Numbered from the stretch's first letter, positions 33,706 to 42,687 are shown. The stretch is DNA of 64,000 bases from Azoarcus sp. CIB (GCF_001190925.1 NZ_CP011072.1:1674001-1738000); one strand, 5' to 3'. Program-made: numbers and translations. Notes: a model not told the origin generated them from the letters alone.

Positions 33706-35151
33706 TCAGGGCGTGATCTGGGATTGCATGGCCGCGAGGAAATGATCTGGGTAGGGCGGCAGCGTGCCCCACTCGCGGCGCGGGTCGTAGGCGGGCGCCT
33801 TGAACACGGTGCGGACGTGGCTGAACTCGATGAAGCCCTCGCGGCCGTGATAGTGGCCCATGCCCGAAGCACCGACGCCGCCGAAGGGGGCGTCCTGCAT
33901 CGCGGCGTGGAACATGGCTTCGTTGATCGTGACGCCGCCCGAGAGGGTGTGTTCGAGCACGCGCTGCTGCTCGGCCGCGTCCTCGCCGAAGTAGTACAGC
34001 GCGAGCGGGCGGGGGCGGGCGTTGATGTCGGCGATGACCGCGTCGATGTCGTCGTAAGGCAGCACGACCACGGCGGGGCCGAAGATCTCTTCCTGCATGA
34101 TGCGAGTGGTGTGCGGCGGGTCGATCACGATGCGCAGCGGACAGCGACGGTTCTCGGGATCGGCGGGAGAGGGGGCAGTGAGGGGCGCGGGCGCGGTTTC
34201 GATGCGCGCCCCGGCTGCGGCGGCTTCCTCGACATAGCTTTCGACGCGGGCGAGATGGCGCGCGTTGACGACCGCGACGACGTCGGGATTGTCGGCGATG
34301 GTCGGGAACAGCGACGCGTAGGCACTCTTGAGGGCACCCACGAAGTCTTCCAGGCGTTCGCGCGGGGCGTAGATCACATCCGGATTCACGCACAGCTGCC
34401 CGCCGTTGGCGGCCTTGGCGGCGGCGATGCGGAAGGCGGCGGTGGTGAGGTCGGCGCTGCGCGCGACGATGGTCGGCGACTTGCCGCCGAGTTCGAGCGT
34501 GACCGGCACCAGGTTCTCGGCGGCGTTGCGCATCACCTCGCGGCCGACCGCGGTGCTGCCGGTGAAGACGAGATGGTCGAAGGGCTGGCAGCTGAAAGCT
34601 CCGCCGATGTCCGGGCCGCCGGTGACGACGCCGACGATGGCCGGGTCGATCAGGCCGGCGAAGGCTTCGGCGATGGCCGCCGCGGTGCGCGGGGTGATTT
34701 CGGAGGGTTTCAGGATCGCGCGGTTGCCCGCGGCGAGCACGTAGGCGAGCGGGCTCAGCAGCGTGAACAGCGGGGCGTTCCAGGTGCCGATGATGCCGAT
34801 CGAGCCCTTCGGCTGGTACATCACCCAGGCTTCGCCGCCGAAGTGGTCATAGGGCGTGAAGGGCTGGCGCTTCTCGTTCTGCATCCACGCTTCGAGGTGG
34901 TCGCGCGCGTGCTTGAGCGACGCGAGCGAGCCGAGCACGTCGTTCATCAGCGAGAAGCCCTGCGGCCGGTTGCCGAAGTCCGCTTCCATTGCCGCGGCGA
35001 GGGCCACGTGATGCTTCACGAGCAGGTCGATCACGCTCTGGATGCGCGCGCGGCGCTCTTCGGCACCGACCGGGCCGGCGGCCGTGAAGGCGGATTTCTG
35101 CTGTGAGAGCAGCTGGGTAAGGCCAGCGACTGTGCTTAGCGTGGAGGTCAT
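33706..35151 (-). CDS. Aldehyde dehydrogenase, coniferyl-aldehyde type
   Basis: A 481-residue NAD(P)-dependent aldehyde dehydrogenase of the coniferyl-aldehyde/class 3-like branch. The general-base glutamate is E220 in LELGGKSP and the catalytic cysteine is C254 in GGQLCVNPD. The C-terminal membrane-type tail of ALDH3 is not obvious. It would oxidise an aldehyde intermediate to the acid before CoA activation. It leads a two-gene unit with the LuxR-type regulator. A perfect palindrome, GTCCGATCGGAC, lies 100 bp ahead of its start. Confidence 0.92.
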   Translation of the reverse strand: MTSTLSTVAGLTQLLSQQKSAFTAAGPVGAEERRARIQSVIDLLVKHHVALAAAMEADFGNRPQGFSLMNDVLGSLASLKHARDHLEAWMQNEKRQPFTPYDHFGGEAWVMYQPKGSIGIIGTWNAPLFTLLSPLAYVLAAGNRAILKPSEITPRTAAAIAEAFAGLIDPAIVGVVTGGPDIGGAFSCQPFDHLVFTGSTAVGREVMRNAAENLVPVTLELGGKSPTIVARSADLTTAAFRIAAAKAANGGQLCVNPDVIYAPRERLEDFVGALKSAYASLFPTIADNPDVVAVVNARHLARVESYVEEAAAAGARIETAPAPLTAPSPADPENRRCPLRIVIDPPHTTRIMQEEIFGPAVVVLPYDDIDAVIADINARPRPLALYYFGEDAAEQQRVLEHTLSGGVTINEAMFHAAMQDAPFGGVGASGMGHYHGREGFIEFSHVRTVFKAPAYDPRREWGTLPPYPDHFLAAMQSQITP

Positions 35152-35250
35152 GGCGGTGCGTTCCGGTGGGTTGTCGGAGAAGTGTCGCGCGGCGCAGTGG
35201 GGCTTGCGCTTTGGACGCCACACTATCACCCGATGGCCGGAGGTGGCCTC

Positions 35251-35262
35251 GTCCGATCGGAC
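35251..35262 (-). promoter_or_regulatory. Shared palindromic operator-like motif, site 3
   Basis: GTCCGATCGGAC, a perfect 12-bp inverted repeat. It is read on the minus strand as ATGGTCCGATCGGACGAGG and lies 100 bp upstream of the aldehyde dehydrogenase ATG. The GGACGA on the downstream side is shared with sites 1 and 4; the left flank ATG differs from TTA. Confidence 0.6.
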
Positions 35263-35284
35263 CATGGCGGGGCAGCCGTTTGGT

Positions 35285-35674
35285 CTATTGCCGCCAGTGG
35301 CCTTCGAAGTCGAACGAAAGCTGTCGCTGGAGTCGGATAGTCAGCAGATAGATCGCGCCTCCAGCCTGTGCGTAGAGCAGCAGGTAGTCCTTGAGGACGT
35401 ATTCGCGGAGGGCGTCCATGTCGGCTGTCAGTGCAGACAACTTTGCACGGAGCGTTGCCAGCGCATTGGTGGCTTCCACGGAGCGCGGCTGACGGGTCAG
35501 GAAGGGGCGCCCCATGTCCGGGTAGCGCTCGAGGTTGGGAATCACCGTTTCAAGCAGTTCGTCCAGCAAGCTGTCGAAGGCTTGCGGTACTTCCGCTTCG
35601 GTCAGGAAGCGCTCGATGTCTTCGAGGTTGCGCTCGAAGTTCGCGGTGAGTTTGACGACCGGTTTTCCTGCCAC
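35285..35674 (-). CDS. RelE/ParE-family toxin (second pair)
   Basis: A 129-residue protein: VVKLTANFERNLEDIERFL, YPDMGRPFL and the later EYVLKDYLLLYAQAGGAIYLLTIRLQRQLSFD segments (broken here) fit the RelE/ParE toxin fold. It is a little longer than the first toxin because of an insert in the middle. It stops only 34 bp before the position of the palindromic motif of the aldehyde dehydrogenase operon. Its antitoxin gene lies 18 bp upstream. Confidence 0.82.
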   Translation of the reverse strand: MAGKPVVKLTANFERNLEDIERFLTEAEVPQAFDSLLDELLETVIPNLERYPDMGRPFLTRQPRSVEATNALATLRAKLSALTADMDALREYVLKDYLLLYAQAGGAIYLLTIRLQRQLSFDFEGHWRQ

Positions 35675-35692
35675 AAGCAGATCCGTCGCAAC

Positions 35693-35983
35693 TCAGACGC
35701 TGCGACGGCGCTTGATGGACTGAACCACGCTGCGGGCGTCCTTCACCTTGCCGGCGGCAACATCGTCGAGTCCCTTGGCGGCCTCGTCGATCAGCAGCAG
35801 ATGAATCCGCTCACGCTCCAGCTGGTGGTAGTAGTCCAGACGGTTGGCGTCGATCAGGGCGACGTAGCTCTCACCGTTCTTGGTGATGATCTTCTCGGCG
35901 CCGCCCTTGACCTCTTCCGCCAGTTCGGAAAAGTTGGCCCGCGCGTGAGAGAGCGGGACGACGTCACTTGCGGAGATAGCCAT
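35693..35983 (-). CDS. Phd/YefM-family antitoxin (second pair)
   Basis: A 96-residue antitoxin with VPLSHARANFSELAEEVKGG, KIITKNGESYVALIDANRL, the Phd/YefM dimer fold, and a charged C-terminal tail that ends KRRRSV. GGAGG lies before the ATG. An AT-rich patch at 36000-36030 (TACAGAATATTGTACG) upstream contains a near-palindrome, TACAGAATATTGTA, that may be its own operator. It pairs with the toxin gene 18 bp downstream. Confidence 0.88.
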   Translation of the reverse strand: MAISASDVVPLSHARANFSELAEEVKGGAEKIITKNGESYVALIDANRLDYYHQLERERIHLLLIDEAAKGLDDVAAGKVKDARSVVQSIKRRRSV

Positions 35984-36008
35984 GGTGGCCTCCTGAATCC
36001 CATAAAAA

Positions 36009-36026
36009 TGTACAGAATATTGTACG
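36009..36026. promoter_or_regulatory. AT-rich palindrome ahead of the second antitoxin gene
   Basis: TGTACAGAATATTGTACG includes the imperfect inverted repeat GTACA-G-AATA-T-TGTAC. It sits about 26 bp before the antitoxin start, where Phd-type antitoxins usually bind to repress their own operon. Confidence 0.45.
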
Positions 36027-36195
36027 TCTTCTTAGCGAGCTTTTCACGCATCCGCCGGTTTGCTCGAACACACCCTGCTGGCTGCAGGTGGATGGATTCG
36101 CGGCTAGGCTGCGTGAGCGAACGACCGTCGCGGTGGACCGAAATGGCCCAAATCGAGTCACGCAGCGAGAGTTGCCCCATGGCTCGCACGCGTTA

Positions 36196-36207
36196 GTCCG
36201 TTGGGAC
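36196..36207 (+). promoter_or_regulatory. Shared palindromic operator-like motif, site 4
   Basis: GTTAGTCCGTTGGGACGATG on the plus strand, with GTCC-N4-GGAC core. It is 62 bp ahead of the flavin reductase start and has the same TTA left flank and GATG right flank as site 1. It faces the 36-54 kb catabolic operon. Confidence 0.6.
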
Positions 36208-36269
36208 GATGTTTCAGGCGTGGCCGGCTTTGATACTGCGGCCATGTTCCCTGTTTCCGGAGACCCCCG

Positions 36270-37247
36270 ATGACGTCGCAAGCGAGCTTCGATCCGCAGG
36301 CGTTCCGTGCCGCGCTCGGCACCTTCACGACCGGGGTCACGATCATCACGACGCGTGGCTCCGATGGGGCTCCGGTGGGCGTGACCGCCAACAGCTTCAA
36401 TTCAGTTTCGCTCAATCCGCCGCTGGTGCTGTGGAGCCTCGCGAAGAGTGCCCGCAGCCTGGAGGCGTTCTCGACGAATCAGCACTGGAATGTGCACGTG
36501 CTGTCGGCCGCTCAGGAAGGGCTGTCGGGCCGCTTCGCGTCGCAGGGCGAGGACAAGTTCGGCGGCATCGAGCTCGACGAGGGTATCAGCGATGCACCGC
36601 TGCTGCCCGGTTGCACCGCGCGCTTCCAGTGCCGCACCGCGTTCAGCTACGAAGGCGGCGATCACGTGATCTTCGTCGGCGAGGTGCATGCCTACGACCG
36701 CAGCCCGGAACCGCCGCTGGTGTATCAGGCCGGGCAGTATGCGGTGGCCGCACGCAAGCCGCGCACCGAACTTCGCCTTGCGGCGCCTCCACCGCCCGAA
36801 TGCAGCTACACCGAGGACCTGCTCGGCTACCTCCTCGGTCGCGCTCATTACCAGATGCTGCATGCACTGCGTCGCATGCTCGCCGGCGATGCGCTGGACG
36901 AGGCGAACTTCTTCCTGCTGTCGGTGCTGTGCATCCGCGACGACCTGACGCTCGACGAGCTCAACGGGTTCGTGAGCTACACAGGCATCGAGGCGACCGC
37001 CGAGATGATGGCGCAGCTCGAGGAGCGGCGCTTCGTGGCCTGCGAGCGCCGCGGCCGGCAGAACCGCTACGTGCTGACGGCTGACGGGCGCGAGGTCGCG
37101 CTGCGTCAGATTGCGCTGGCGAAGGCCCAGGAGGACAACCTCGCGGACAAGCTGGGAGTGGGCGACGTGATGGCGCTCAAGCTGATGCTCAAGCGTCTCG
37201 TCGCCGCGACCGATCCCGGCCTGCCTGATTTGTGGGCGCCGCGATGA
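36270..37247 (+). CDS. Flavin reductase fused to a MarR-like domain (C1-HpaH-type reductase)
   Basis: A 325-residue protein. Residues 1-165 are a flavin-reductase-like split barrel (AFRAALGTFTTGVTIITTRG, VTANSFNSVSLNPPLVLWSL, VGEVHAYDRSPEPPLVYQAG). Residues about 180-315 look like a MarR winged helix (LLSVLCIRDDLTLDELNGFV, then RRFVACERRGRQNRYVLT). The same fusion occurs in the reductase of 4-hydroxyphenylacetate hydroxylase of Acinetobacter, where the MarR-like part senses the substrate and controls FMN reduction. The enzyme would supply reduced flavin to a monooxygenase; no obvious one is in the window, unless an LLM protein serves. It heads the + strand operon and has the palindromic motif 62 bp upstream. 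Confidence 0.85.
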   Translation: MTSQASFDPQAFRAALGTFTTGVTIITTRGSDGAPVGVTANSFNSVSLNPPLVLWSLAKSARSLEAFSTNQHWNVHVLSAAQEGLSGRFASQGEDKFGGIELDEGISDAPLLPGCTARFQCRTAFSYEGGDHVIFVGEVHAYDRSPEPPLVYQAGQYAVAARKPRTELRLAAPPPPECSYTEDLLGYLLGRAHYQMLHALRRMLAGDALDEANFFLLSVLCIRDDLTLDELNGFVSYTGIEATAEMMAQLEERRFVACERRGRQNRYVLTADGREVALRQIALAKAQEDNLADKLGVGDVMALKLMLKRLVAATDPGLPDLWAPR

Positions 37248-37410
37248 CTCCCTCCCCTTCAAGGGGAGGGCTGGGGTGGGGATGGGTTAAGCAGACGCCG
37301 CAGAAACCCATCCCCCTCCTAACCGGTAGTCTCGGCTGCGCCTCGCCGCTCCACAGGCGGCGAGCAGTGCTCGCCGAAACCCCTGTTCCGCCCCCCTTGA
37401 AGGGGGAGGA
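37248..37410. repeat. Intergenic palindromic repeat, family A copy 2
   Basis: Begins directly after the flavin reductase stop codon with CTCCCTCCCCTTCAAGGGG, then TGGGGTGGGGATGGGTT and AACCCATCCCCCTCCT, and ends CCCCCCTTGAAGGGGGAGG. Between the inner and right arms an extra 60 bp (CTCGGCTGCGCCTCGCC and beyond) is inserted, as in copy 1. Confidence 0.85.
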
Positions 37411-37459
37411 ACAGATAGACGACATATCCAAATCACGAATTCGACTTGAAGAGGACGGA

Positions 37460-38233
37460 ATGAGCATCATCGATCGCTTCAGCATGGAAGGTCGCGTGGC
37501 CGTGGTGACGGGCGCGGGGCGGGGAATAGGGCGCGCGATTGCGCTGGCCTTCGCCGAGCGCGGGGCAGACGTGGTGTGCGCGGCGCGCACGCTCGCCGAC
37601 GTCGAGGCTGTCGCGGCCGAAGCGCGCGCGATGGGGCGGCGGGCGCTCGCGGTGTCCTGCGACGTGAACGACGCCGCGCAGCGTGCGGCACTGGTGGCGG
37701 CGGCGCAGGAAGGTTTCGGCCGCGTGACGCATCTCGTGAACAACGCGGGCGGCGCGGGACCGAACCATCCGCTGAAGATGACGCCGGAGCAGTTCGAGGA
37801 GGTCTTCCGCTTCAACGTCAGCTCGGCCTACGCGCTGAGCCAGTTGTGCGTGCCGCTGATGCGTGAGGCGGGTGCGGGCAACATCATCAACATCACCTCG
37901 GGCGCTGCGCGCTATGCGCAGCCGCACTTCAGCGCCTACGGCACCGCGAAGGCGGCGCTGACGCAACTGACGCGCCTGCTCGCGCAGGATTTCGCGCCGC
38001 AGGTGCGCGTGAACGCGATCGCGCCGGGACCGATTCTCACCGATGCGCTCAACCGCGTGCTGCCGGCCGAGATGCGCGACGGAATGATCAAGAACACCCC
38101 GCTGCAGAGCCTTGGCGAGACCGAGGACATCGCCGCCGCGGCGCTCTACCTCGCCTCCGACGCGTCGCGATGGGTGACCGGCAAGGTCATCGAGGTCGAT
38201 GGCGGCGCCGAATCGAGCGTCTGGCCCGGCTGA
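37460..38233 (+). CDS. SDR-family oxidoreductase
   Basis: A 257-residue short-chain dehydrogenase with TGAGRGIGRAIA, NNAGGAGPN, catalytic Ser in ITSGAARYAQ, YGTAK as YxxxK, and VTGKVIEVDGGAES at the end. NAD(P)-linked oxidation or reduction of an alcohol/ketone is implied. AAGAGGACGGA precedes ATG 37460. It is the second gene of the operon that continues into the hydratase/aldehyde dehydrogenase/aldolase set 44 bp later. Confidence 0.9.
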   Translation: MSIIDRFSMEGRVAVVTGAGRGIGRAIALAFAERGADVVCAARTLADVEAVAAEARAMGRRALAVSCDVNDAAQRAALVAAAQEGFGRVTHLVNNAGGAGPNHPLKMTPEQFEEVFRFNVSSAYALSQLCVPLMREAGAGNIINITSGAARYAQPHFSAYGTAKAALTQLTRLLAQDFAPQVRVNAIAPGPILTDALNRVLPAEMRDGMIKNTPLQSLGETEDIAAAALYLASDASRWVTGKVIEVDGGAESSVWPG

Positions 38234-38277
38234 GCCGTGCATTCCATTCCGACAGAAACGAAGAAAGAACGACAAGC

Positions 38278-39069
38278 ATGGACGCAACCCTGATCGAAAC
38301 CCTGGGCGACGAGCTGCACGCCGCCCTGCGTAGCCGGCGCACGGTGACGCCGCTCACCGCGCGACACGCGGGCATGTCGGTTGCCGACGCGTACCGCATC
38401 TCTCTGCGCCTGTTGCAGCAGCGCGAGGCCGAAGGCGAACGCGTGATCGGCAAGAAGATCGGCGTCACGAGCGAGGCGGTGCAGGACATGCTGGACGTGC
38501 ATCAGCCGGATTTCGGTTTCCTGACCGACGCGATGCAGCTCGACGACGGGGCGACGGTGAGCCTCGCGCAGGCGGGGCTGATCCAGCCGCGCGCCGAAGG
38601 CGAGATCGCTTTCATGCTGAAGGCCGACCTGTGCGGGCCGGGCGTGACGCGCGACGACGTGCTGGCGGCGACCGAGTGGGTCGCGCCGTGCTTCGAGATC
38701 GTCGATTCGCGCATCGACGCGTGGAAGATCCACATCCAGGACACGGTCGCCGACAACGCCTCTTGCGGCGTGTTCGTGGTCGGACGTGAGCACGTCGACC
38801 CGCGCGGGCTGGACCTCGCGGCGCTGCACATGGAGATGTTCCGCAACGGCGAGCCGGCAGGCAGCGGCTTCGGCTCTGCGGTGCAGGGCCATCCGGCAGA
38901 GGCCGTCGCGTGGCTCGCGAACACGCTGGGCGAATTCGGCATCCCCTTCCGCAAGGGCGAGTTGATCCTGTCGGGTTCGCTCGCCCCGCTGGTGCCGGTT
39001 GTCGCGGGCGACCGCTTCACGATGCGAATCGAAGGTCTGGGCGGCTGCTCGATCGGCTTCGCGCCGTAG
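38278..39069 (+). CDS. 2-keto-4-pentenoate hydratase (MhpD/TesE/HsaE family)
   Basis: A 263-residue hydratase of the fumarylacetoacetase-like fold: VIGKKIGVTSEAVQDMLDVH, FGFLTDAM, IQPRAEGEIAFML with the metal-binding glutamates, and FEIVDSRIDAWKI. It adds water to a 2-hydroxy-2,4-dienoate to give a 4-hydroxy-2-oxo acid. With the two genes that follow it makes up the classic lower meta-cleavage pathway, which ends in pyruvate and acetyl- or propionyl-CoA. No extradiol dioxygenase or C-C hydrolase is in the window to supply its substrate. Confidence 0.92.
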   Translation: MDATLIETLGDELHAALRSRRTVTPLTARHAGMSVADAYRISLRLLQQREAEGERVIGKKIGVTSEAVQDMLDVHQPDFGFLTDAMQLDDGATVSLAQAGLIQPRAEGEIAFMLKADLCGPGVTRDDVLAATEWVAPCFEIVDSRIDAWKIHIQDTVADNASCGVFVVGREHVDPRGLDLAALHMEMFRNGEPAGSGFGSAVQGHPAEAVAWLANTLGEFGIPFRKGELILSGSLAPLVPVVAGDRFTMRIEGLGGCSIGFAP

Positions 39070-39168
39070 TTTTCCGGTTGCAGGCACGCGGCGCGAAACC
39101 CATCGCTCTCCTCCTCCGCGTCGCGTTGCCTGCTCCACCCCAACAGAGAACCCTGCAAGGACAACATA

Positions 39169-40095
39169 ATGAAAAAGATCCGCTGCGCACTGATCGGGCC
39201 GGGGAACATCGGCACCGACCTGCTGTACAAGCTGCAACGCAGCCCGGTGCTGGAGCCGGTGTGGATGGTCGGCATCGACCCCGATTCCGACGGCCTGGTG
39301 CGAGCGCGCGAAATGGGCCTGAAGACGACCGCGGACGGTGTGGATGGCCTGCTGCCGCACGTCGAGGCGGACAACATCCAGATCGCTTTCGATGCGACCA
39401 GCGCCTATGTGCACGCCGAGAACAGTCGCAAGCTCAACGAGCTGGGCGTGCTGATGATCGACCTGACGCCCGCAGCGATCGGCCCCTACTGCGTGCCGCC
39501 GGTGAACCTGGTCGAGCATGTCGGCAAGCGTGAAATGAACGTGAACATGGTGACCTGCGGCGGGCAGGCGACGATCCCGATGGTCGCGGCGATCTCGCGC
39601 GTGCAGCCGGTCGCGTATGGCGAAATCATCGCGACGGTGTCCTCGCGTTCGATCGGCCCCGGCACGCGCAAGAACATAGACGAGTTCACGCGCACCACGG
39701 CGGGTGCGGTCGAACGGGTCGGCGGAGCGAAGAAGGGCAAGGCCATCGTCGTCATCAATCCGGCCGAGCCGCCGCTGATGATGCGTGACACCGTGCATTG
39801 CCTGACCGAGTCCGAACCCGACCAGGCGGCGATCACCGCATCCATCCACGGAATGATCGCGGAGGTGCAGAAGTACGTGCCGGGCTACCGCCTCGTAAAC
39901 GGGCCGGTTTTCGACGGCAATCGCGTGTCGGTCTTCCTCGAGGTCGAAGGGCTCGGCGACTACCTGCCGAAGTACGCGGGCAATCTCGACATCATGACCG
40001 CCGCCGCGGCGCGCACCGCCGAGATGTTTGCCGAGGAAATCCTCAAGGGCGAGCTCGTGCTGGCGCCCGTCGCCCCCCAACCCGTCGCAGCATAA
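39169..40095 (+). CDS. Acylating acetaldehyde dehydrogenase (MhpF/TesF/HsaG family)
   Basis: A 308-residue enzyme: [20 protein letters not shown] at the N-terminus for NAD binding, the catalytic cysteine C130 in [16 protein letters not shown], and the dimerisation/aldolase-channel region near [20 protein letters not shown]. It turns acetaldehyde or propanal into the acyl-CoA and usually works in a channelled complex with the aldolase encoded 11 bp downstream. AAGGACAACATA precedes ATG 39169. Third gene of the lower pathway set after a 99-bp gap. Confidence 0.95.
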   Translation: MKKIRCALIGPGNIGTDLLYKLQRSPVLEPVWMVGIDPDSDGLVRAREMGLKTTADGVDGLLPHVEADNIQIAFDATSAYVHAENSRKLNELGVLMIDLTPAAIGPYCVPPVNLVEHVGKREMNVNMVTCGGQATIPMVAAISRVQPVAYGEIIATVSSRSIGPGTRKNIDEFTRTTAGAVERVGGAKKGKAIVVINPAEPPLMMRDTVHCLTESEPDQAAITASIHGMIAEVQKYVPGYRLVNGPVFDGNRVSVFLEVEGLGDYLPKYAGNLDIMTAAAARTAEMFAEEILKGELVLAPVAPQPVAA

Positions 40096-40105
40096 GGAGC
40101 CGGCC

Positions 40106-41134
40106 ATGGATCTGCACGGCAAGAAAATCACCGTTCATGACATGACCCTGCGGGACGGCATGCATCCGAAGCGTCACCTGATGACGCTCGAACAGATGAA
40201 GACCATCGCCTGCGGGCTGGACAAGGCCGGCGTGCCGTTGATCGAGGTCACGCACGGCGACGGCCTGGGCGGCTCGTCCGTGAACTACGGCTTCCCGGCG
40301 CACACGGACGAGGAGTATCTCGGCGCGGTCGTGCCGCTGATGAAGCGCGCCCGCGTGTCGGCGCTGCTGCTGCCGGGGATCGGCACCGTTGATCACCTGA
40401 AGATGGCGCACGGGCTGGGCGTGTCGACGATCCGCGTCGCGACCCACTGCACCGAGGCGGATGTCTCCGAACAGCACATCGGCATGGCCCGAAAGCTCGG
40501 CATGGACACCGTCGGCTTCCTGATGATGGCGCACATGAGCAGCCCTGAAGGGCTCGTCGCGCAGGCGAAGCTGATGGAGAGTTACGGCGCGAACTGCATC
40601 TACATCACCGACTCGGCCGGCTACCTGCTGCCCGACGACGTGCGCGAGCGCATCGGCGCGGTGCGCGCGGCGCTCGCGCCCGACACCGAGCTGGGCTTCC
40701 ACGGCCACCACAATCTGGCAATGGGCGTCGCGAACTCCATCGCGGCGATCGAGGCGGGGGCGAGCCGCATCGATGCGGCGGCAGCGGGCCTCGGGGCCGG
40801 CGCGGGCAACACGCCGATGGAGGTCTTCGTTGCGGTGTGTGCGCGCATGGGGATCGACACCGGCGTCGACGTGTTCCGCATCCAGGACGTCGCCGAAGAC
40901 CTCGTTGTGCCCATCATGGACTTCCCGATCCGCATCGACCGCGATGCGCTCACGCTGGGCTATGCGGGCGTGTACGGCTCCTTCCTGCTGTTCGCCAAGC
41001 GCGCGGAGAAGAAGTACGGCGTGCCGGCGCGCGAGATCCTCGTCGAGATGGGTCGCCGCGGCATGGTTGGTGGGCAGGAGGACATGATCGAGGACACGGC
41101 GATGACACTGGCGAAGGCGCGGGCCGCGGCATGA
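40106..41134 (+). CDS. 4-hydroxy-2-oxovalerate aldolase (MhpE/TesG/HsaF family)
   Basis: A 342-residue class II aldolase: [18 protein letters not shown] carrying the metal/Arg active-site motif, [20 protein letters not shown] with the metal-binding histidines, and [17 protein letters not shown]. It cleaves 4-hydroxy-2-oxo acids to pyruvate and an aldehyde that passes to the adjacent dehydrogenase. Full length for the family. AAGGAGCC lies 8 bp before ATG 40106. A family A repeat follows and separates it from the MFS gene. Confidence 0.95.
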   Translation: MDLHGKKITVHDMTLRDGMHPKRHLMTLEQMKTIACGLDKAGVPLIEVTHGDGLGGSSVNYGFPAHTDEEYLGAVVPLMKRARVSALLLPGIGTVDHLKMAHGLGVSTIRVATHCTEADVSEQHIGMARKLGMDTVGFLMMAHMSSPEGLVAQAKLMESYGANCIYITDSAGYLLPDDVRERIGAVRAALAPDTELGFHGHHNLAMGVANSIAAIEAGASRIDAAAAGLGAGAGNTPMEVFVAVCARMGIDTGVDVFRIQDVAEDLVVPIMDFPIRIDRDALTLGYAGVYGSFLLFAKRAEKKYGVPAREILVEMGRRGMVGGQEDMIEDTAMTLAKARAAA

Positions 41135-41168
41135 CGAGTTGGGAGCCGGGGACGTGGTGATCTTGGTT

Positions 41169-41262
41169 CCTCCCCCTTCAAGGGGGAGGTCAGGAGGGGG
41201 ATGGGTTTCTGCGGCGTCCGCTAGACCCATCCCCACCCCAGCCCTCCCCTTGAAGGGGAGGG
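41169..41262. repeat. Intergenic palindromic repeat, family A copy 3
   Basis: CCTCCCCCTTCAAGGGGGAGG, then GGAGGGGGATGGGTTTC, ACCCATCCCCACCCCAG and CCCTCCCCTTGAAGGGGAGGG. It is the short form, without inserts, and lies in inverted orientation relative to copy 4. It may form a long hairpin between the aldolase and MFS genes. Confidence 0.88.
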
Positions 41263-41298
41263 AGTGACCGTGCAGCACTCAAACCGATAGGAGCCCCG

Positions 41299-42627
41299 AT
41301 GTCTGCACCGCCCCCCACGACCTCCGCCAGGCGCAGCCACGGGCTGCTCATGCTGTTGTCGCTGATGTATGCGGACAACTTCGTCGGGCGGCAGATCATG
41401 GCGGTGATGATCGAGCCGATCAAGCGCGAGTTCGGCGCGAGCGACACGGCGATGGGCCTCATCTCGGGCCTCGCGTTCGCGGGCGTGTATGCCTTGCTGG
41501 GGCTGCCCGCGGGACGCATCGCGGATCGCGTCTCGCGCGTGCGCCTGCTCGCGGTGTCCGGACTGATGTGGTGCGTGGCGACCGTGCTGTGCGGTCTGGC
41601 GAGCGGCTTCGGACTGCTGGTGCTGGCGCGCATGGCGGTGGCGGTGGCAGAGGCACCGGCGACGCCGGCCTCGCTGTCCATCATCGCCGATCTCTATCCG
41701 CCGCAACGCCGCTCGTTCGCCATCAGCTGCTTCACCGCAGCGCCGACCTTCGCCGCGATCGTCGCACTGAGTGTGGGCGCATGGATGGTGGGGGCGTGGG
41801 GCTGGCGCAACGCTTTCATGGTGCTCGCGCTGCCGGTCCTGCCGGTGGCGGCGCTGCTTGCGTTTGCGGTGCGCGAGCCGCGACGGGGCGTATGGGATGG
41901 CGGCCATACGGGCGCCGCGATTCCGCTGGGAATGTGGAGCACCCTGCGCGAGCTCTGGGCCTGCCGTCCCTACCGTTACCTGGTGCTCGCCAGCGCGGTG
42001 ACGACGCTCGGCGCGAACGCCTACGGCATGTGGAATCCGACCTTCCTCGTGCGTTCGCACGACCTGACGCTGCAGAACGCCGGGCTCCTCGCGGGCCTCG
42101 TCGGCGGCACCTCGGCCGGCGTGGGCATGCTCTTCAGCGGCTGGCTGACGGACCGCCTGACGCATCGCGGGCAGCGCTGGCACCTCAGGATTCCGTTGAT
42201 CGGCCATAGCATCGCCGTCGTTTCGCTGGCCGCCTATCTGCTGTGGCCGCACGCGACCTTGCTGCAGGCCGGGTCGGTTGCCGTGCCCACTGCCATGCTG
42301 TGGTGCGGACTGAACGGATTCTTTTCCGTGTGGTGGGTGGCGCCCTCGTACAGCTTCATCACCCACCTGGTCGCGCCCGGCCAGCGCGCGGTGGCGCTCG
42401 CCGCCCTGACGATCCTCACCACCTTGCTCGGCGTCGGAGTGGGGCCACTGCTGATCGGTGCGTTCAGCGACGCGCTGCAGCCGCGGTTCGGCGGGGAATC
42501 CCTGCGCTATGCGCTGCTGTTCGTGTGCCTGACAACGGTTGTCGCGATGTTCGCGATCAGGCGTGTGGGTGGCCTGATCGGGGGGCAGCCGCAGGCCGGT
42601 CTCGCGGTGTCAGGTTCCACGCCATGA
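41299..42627 (+). CDS. MFS transporter
   Basis: A 442-residue major facilitator with about 12 membrane helices. Motifs include GLPAGRIADRVSRVRLL after helix 2 and the FSGWLTDRLTHRGQRW equivalent in the second half. It has the look of the spinster-like / aromatic-acid-type carriers (ADNFVGRQIMAVMIEPIKRE at the start). It probably imports the substrate of the surrounding operon. ATAGGAG lies before ATG 41299. A terminator-like hairpin follows about 40 bp after the stop. Confidence 0.88.
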   Translation: MSAPPPTTSARRSHGLLMLLSLMYADNFVGRQIMAVMIEPIKREFGASDTAMGLISGLAFAGVYALLGLPAGRIADRVSRVRLLAVSGLMWCVATVLCGLASGFGLLVLARMAVAVAEAPATPASLSIIADLYPPQRRSFAISCFTAAPTFAAIVALSVGAWMVGAWGWRNAFMVLALPVLPVAALLAFAVREPRRGVWDGGHTGAAIPLGMWSTLRELWACRPYRYLVLASAVTTLGANAYGMWNPTFLVRSHDLTLQNAGLLAGLVGGTSAGVGMLFSGWLTDRLTHRGQRWHLRIPLIGHSIAVVSLAAYLLWPHATLLQAGSVAVPTAMLWCGLNGFFSVWWVAPSYSFITHLVAPGQRAVALAALTILTTLLGVGVGPLLIGAFSDALQPRFGGESLRYALLFVCLTTVVAMFAIRRVGGLIGGQPQAGLAVSGSTP

Positions 42628-42665
42628 GCGGCGTGGTGCAAGTCACGCCGCGGACGTCGTTCGAA

Positions 42666-42687
42666 GGGGGCCTGCGGGCCCTCTTTG
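42666..42687 (+). terminator. Possible rho-independent terminator after the MFS gene
   Basis: AGGGGGCC and GGCCCTCT around a TGCG loop form a stem of about eight pairs, followed by TTT. Weak T run, so attenuation rather than a full stop is possible. Confidence 0.4.
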
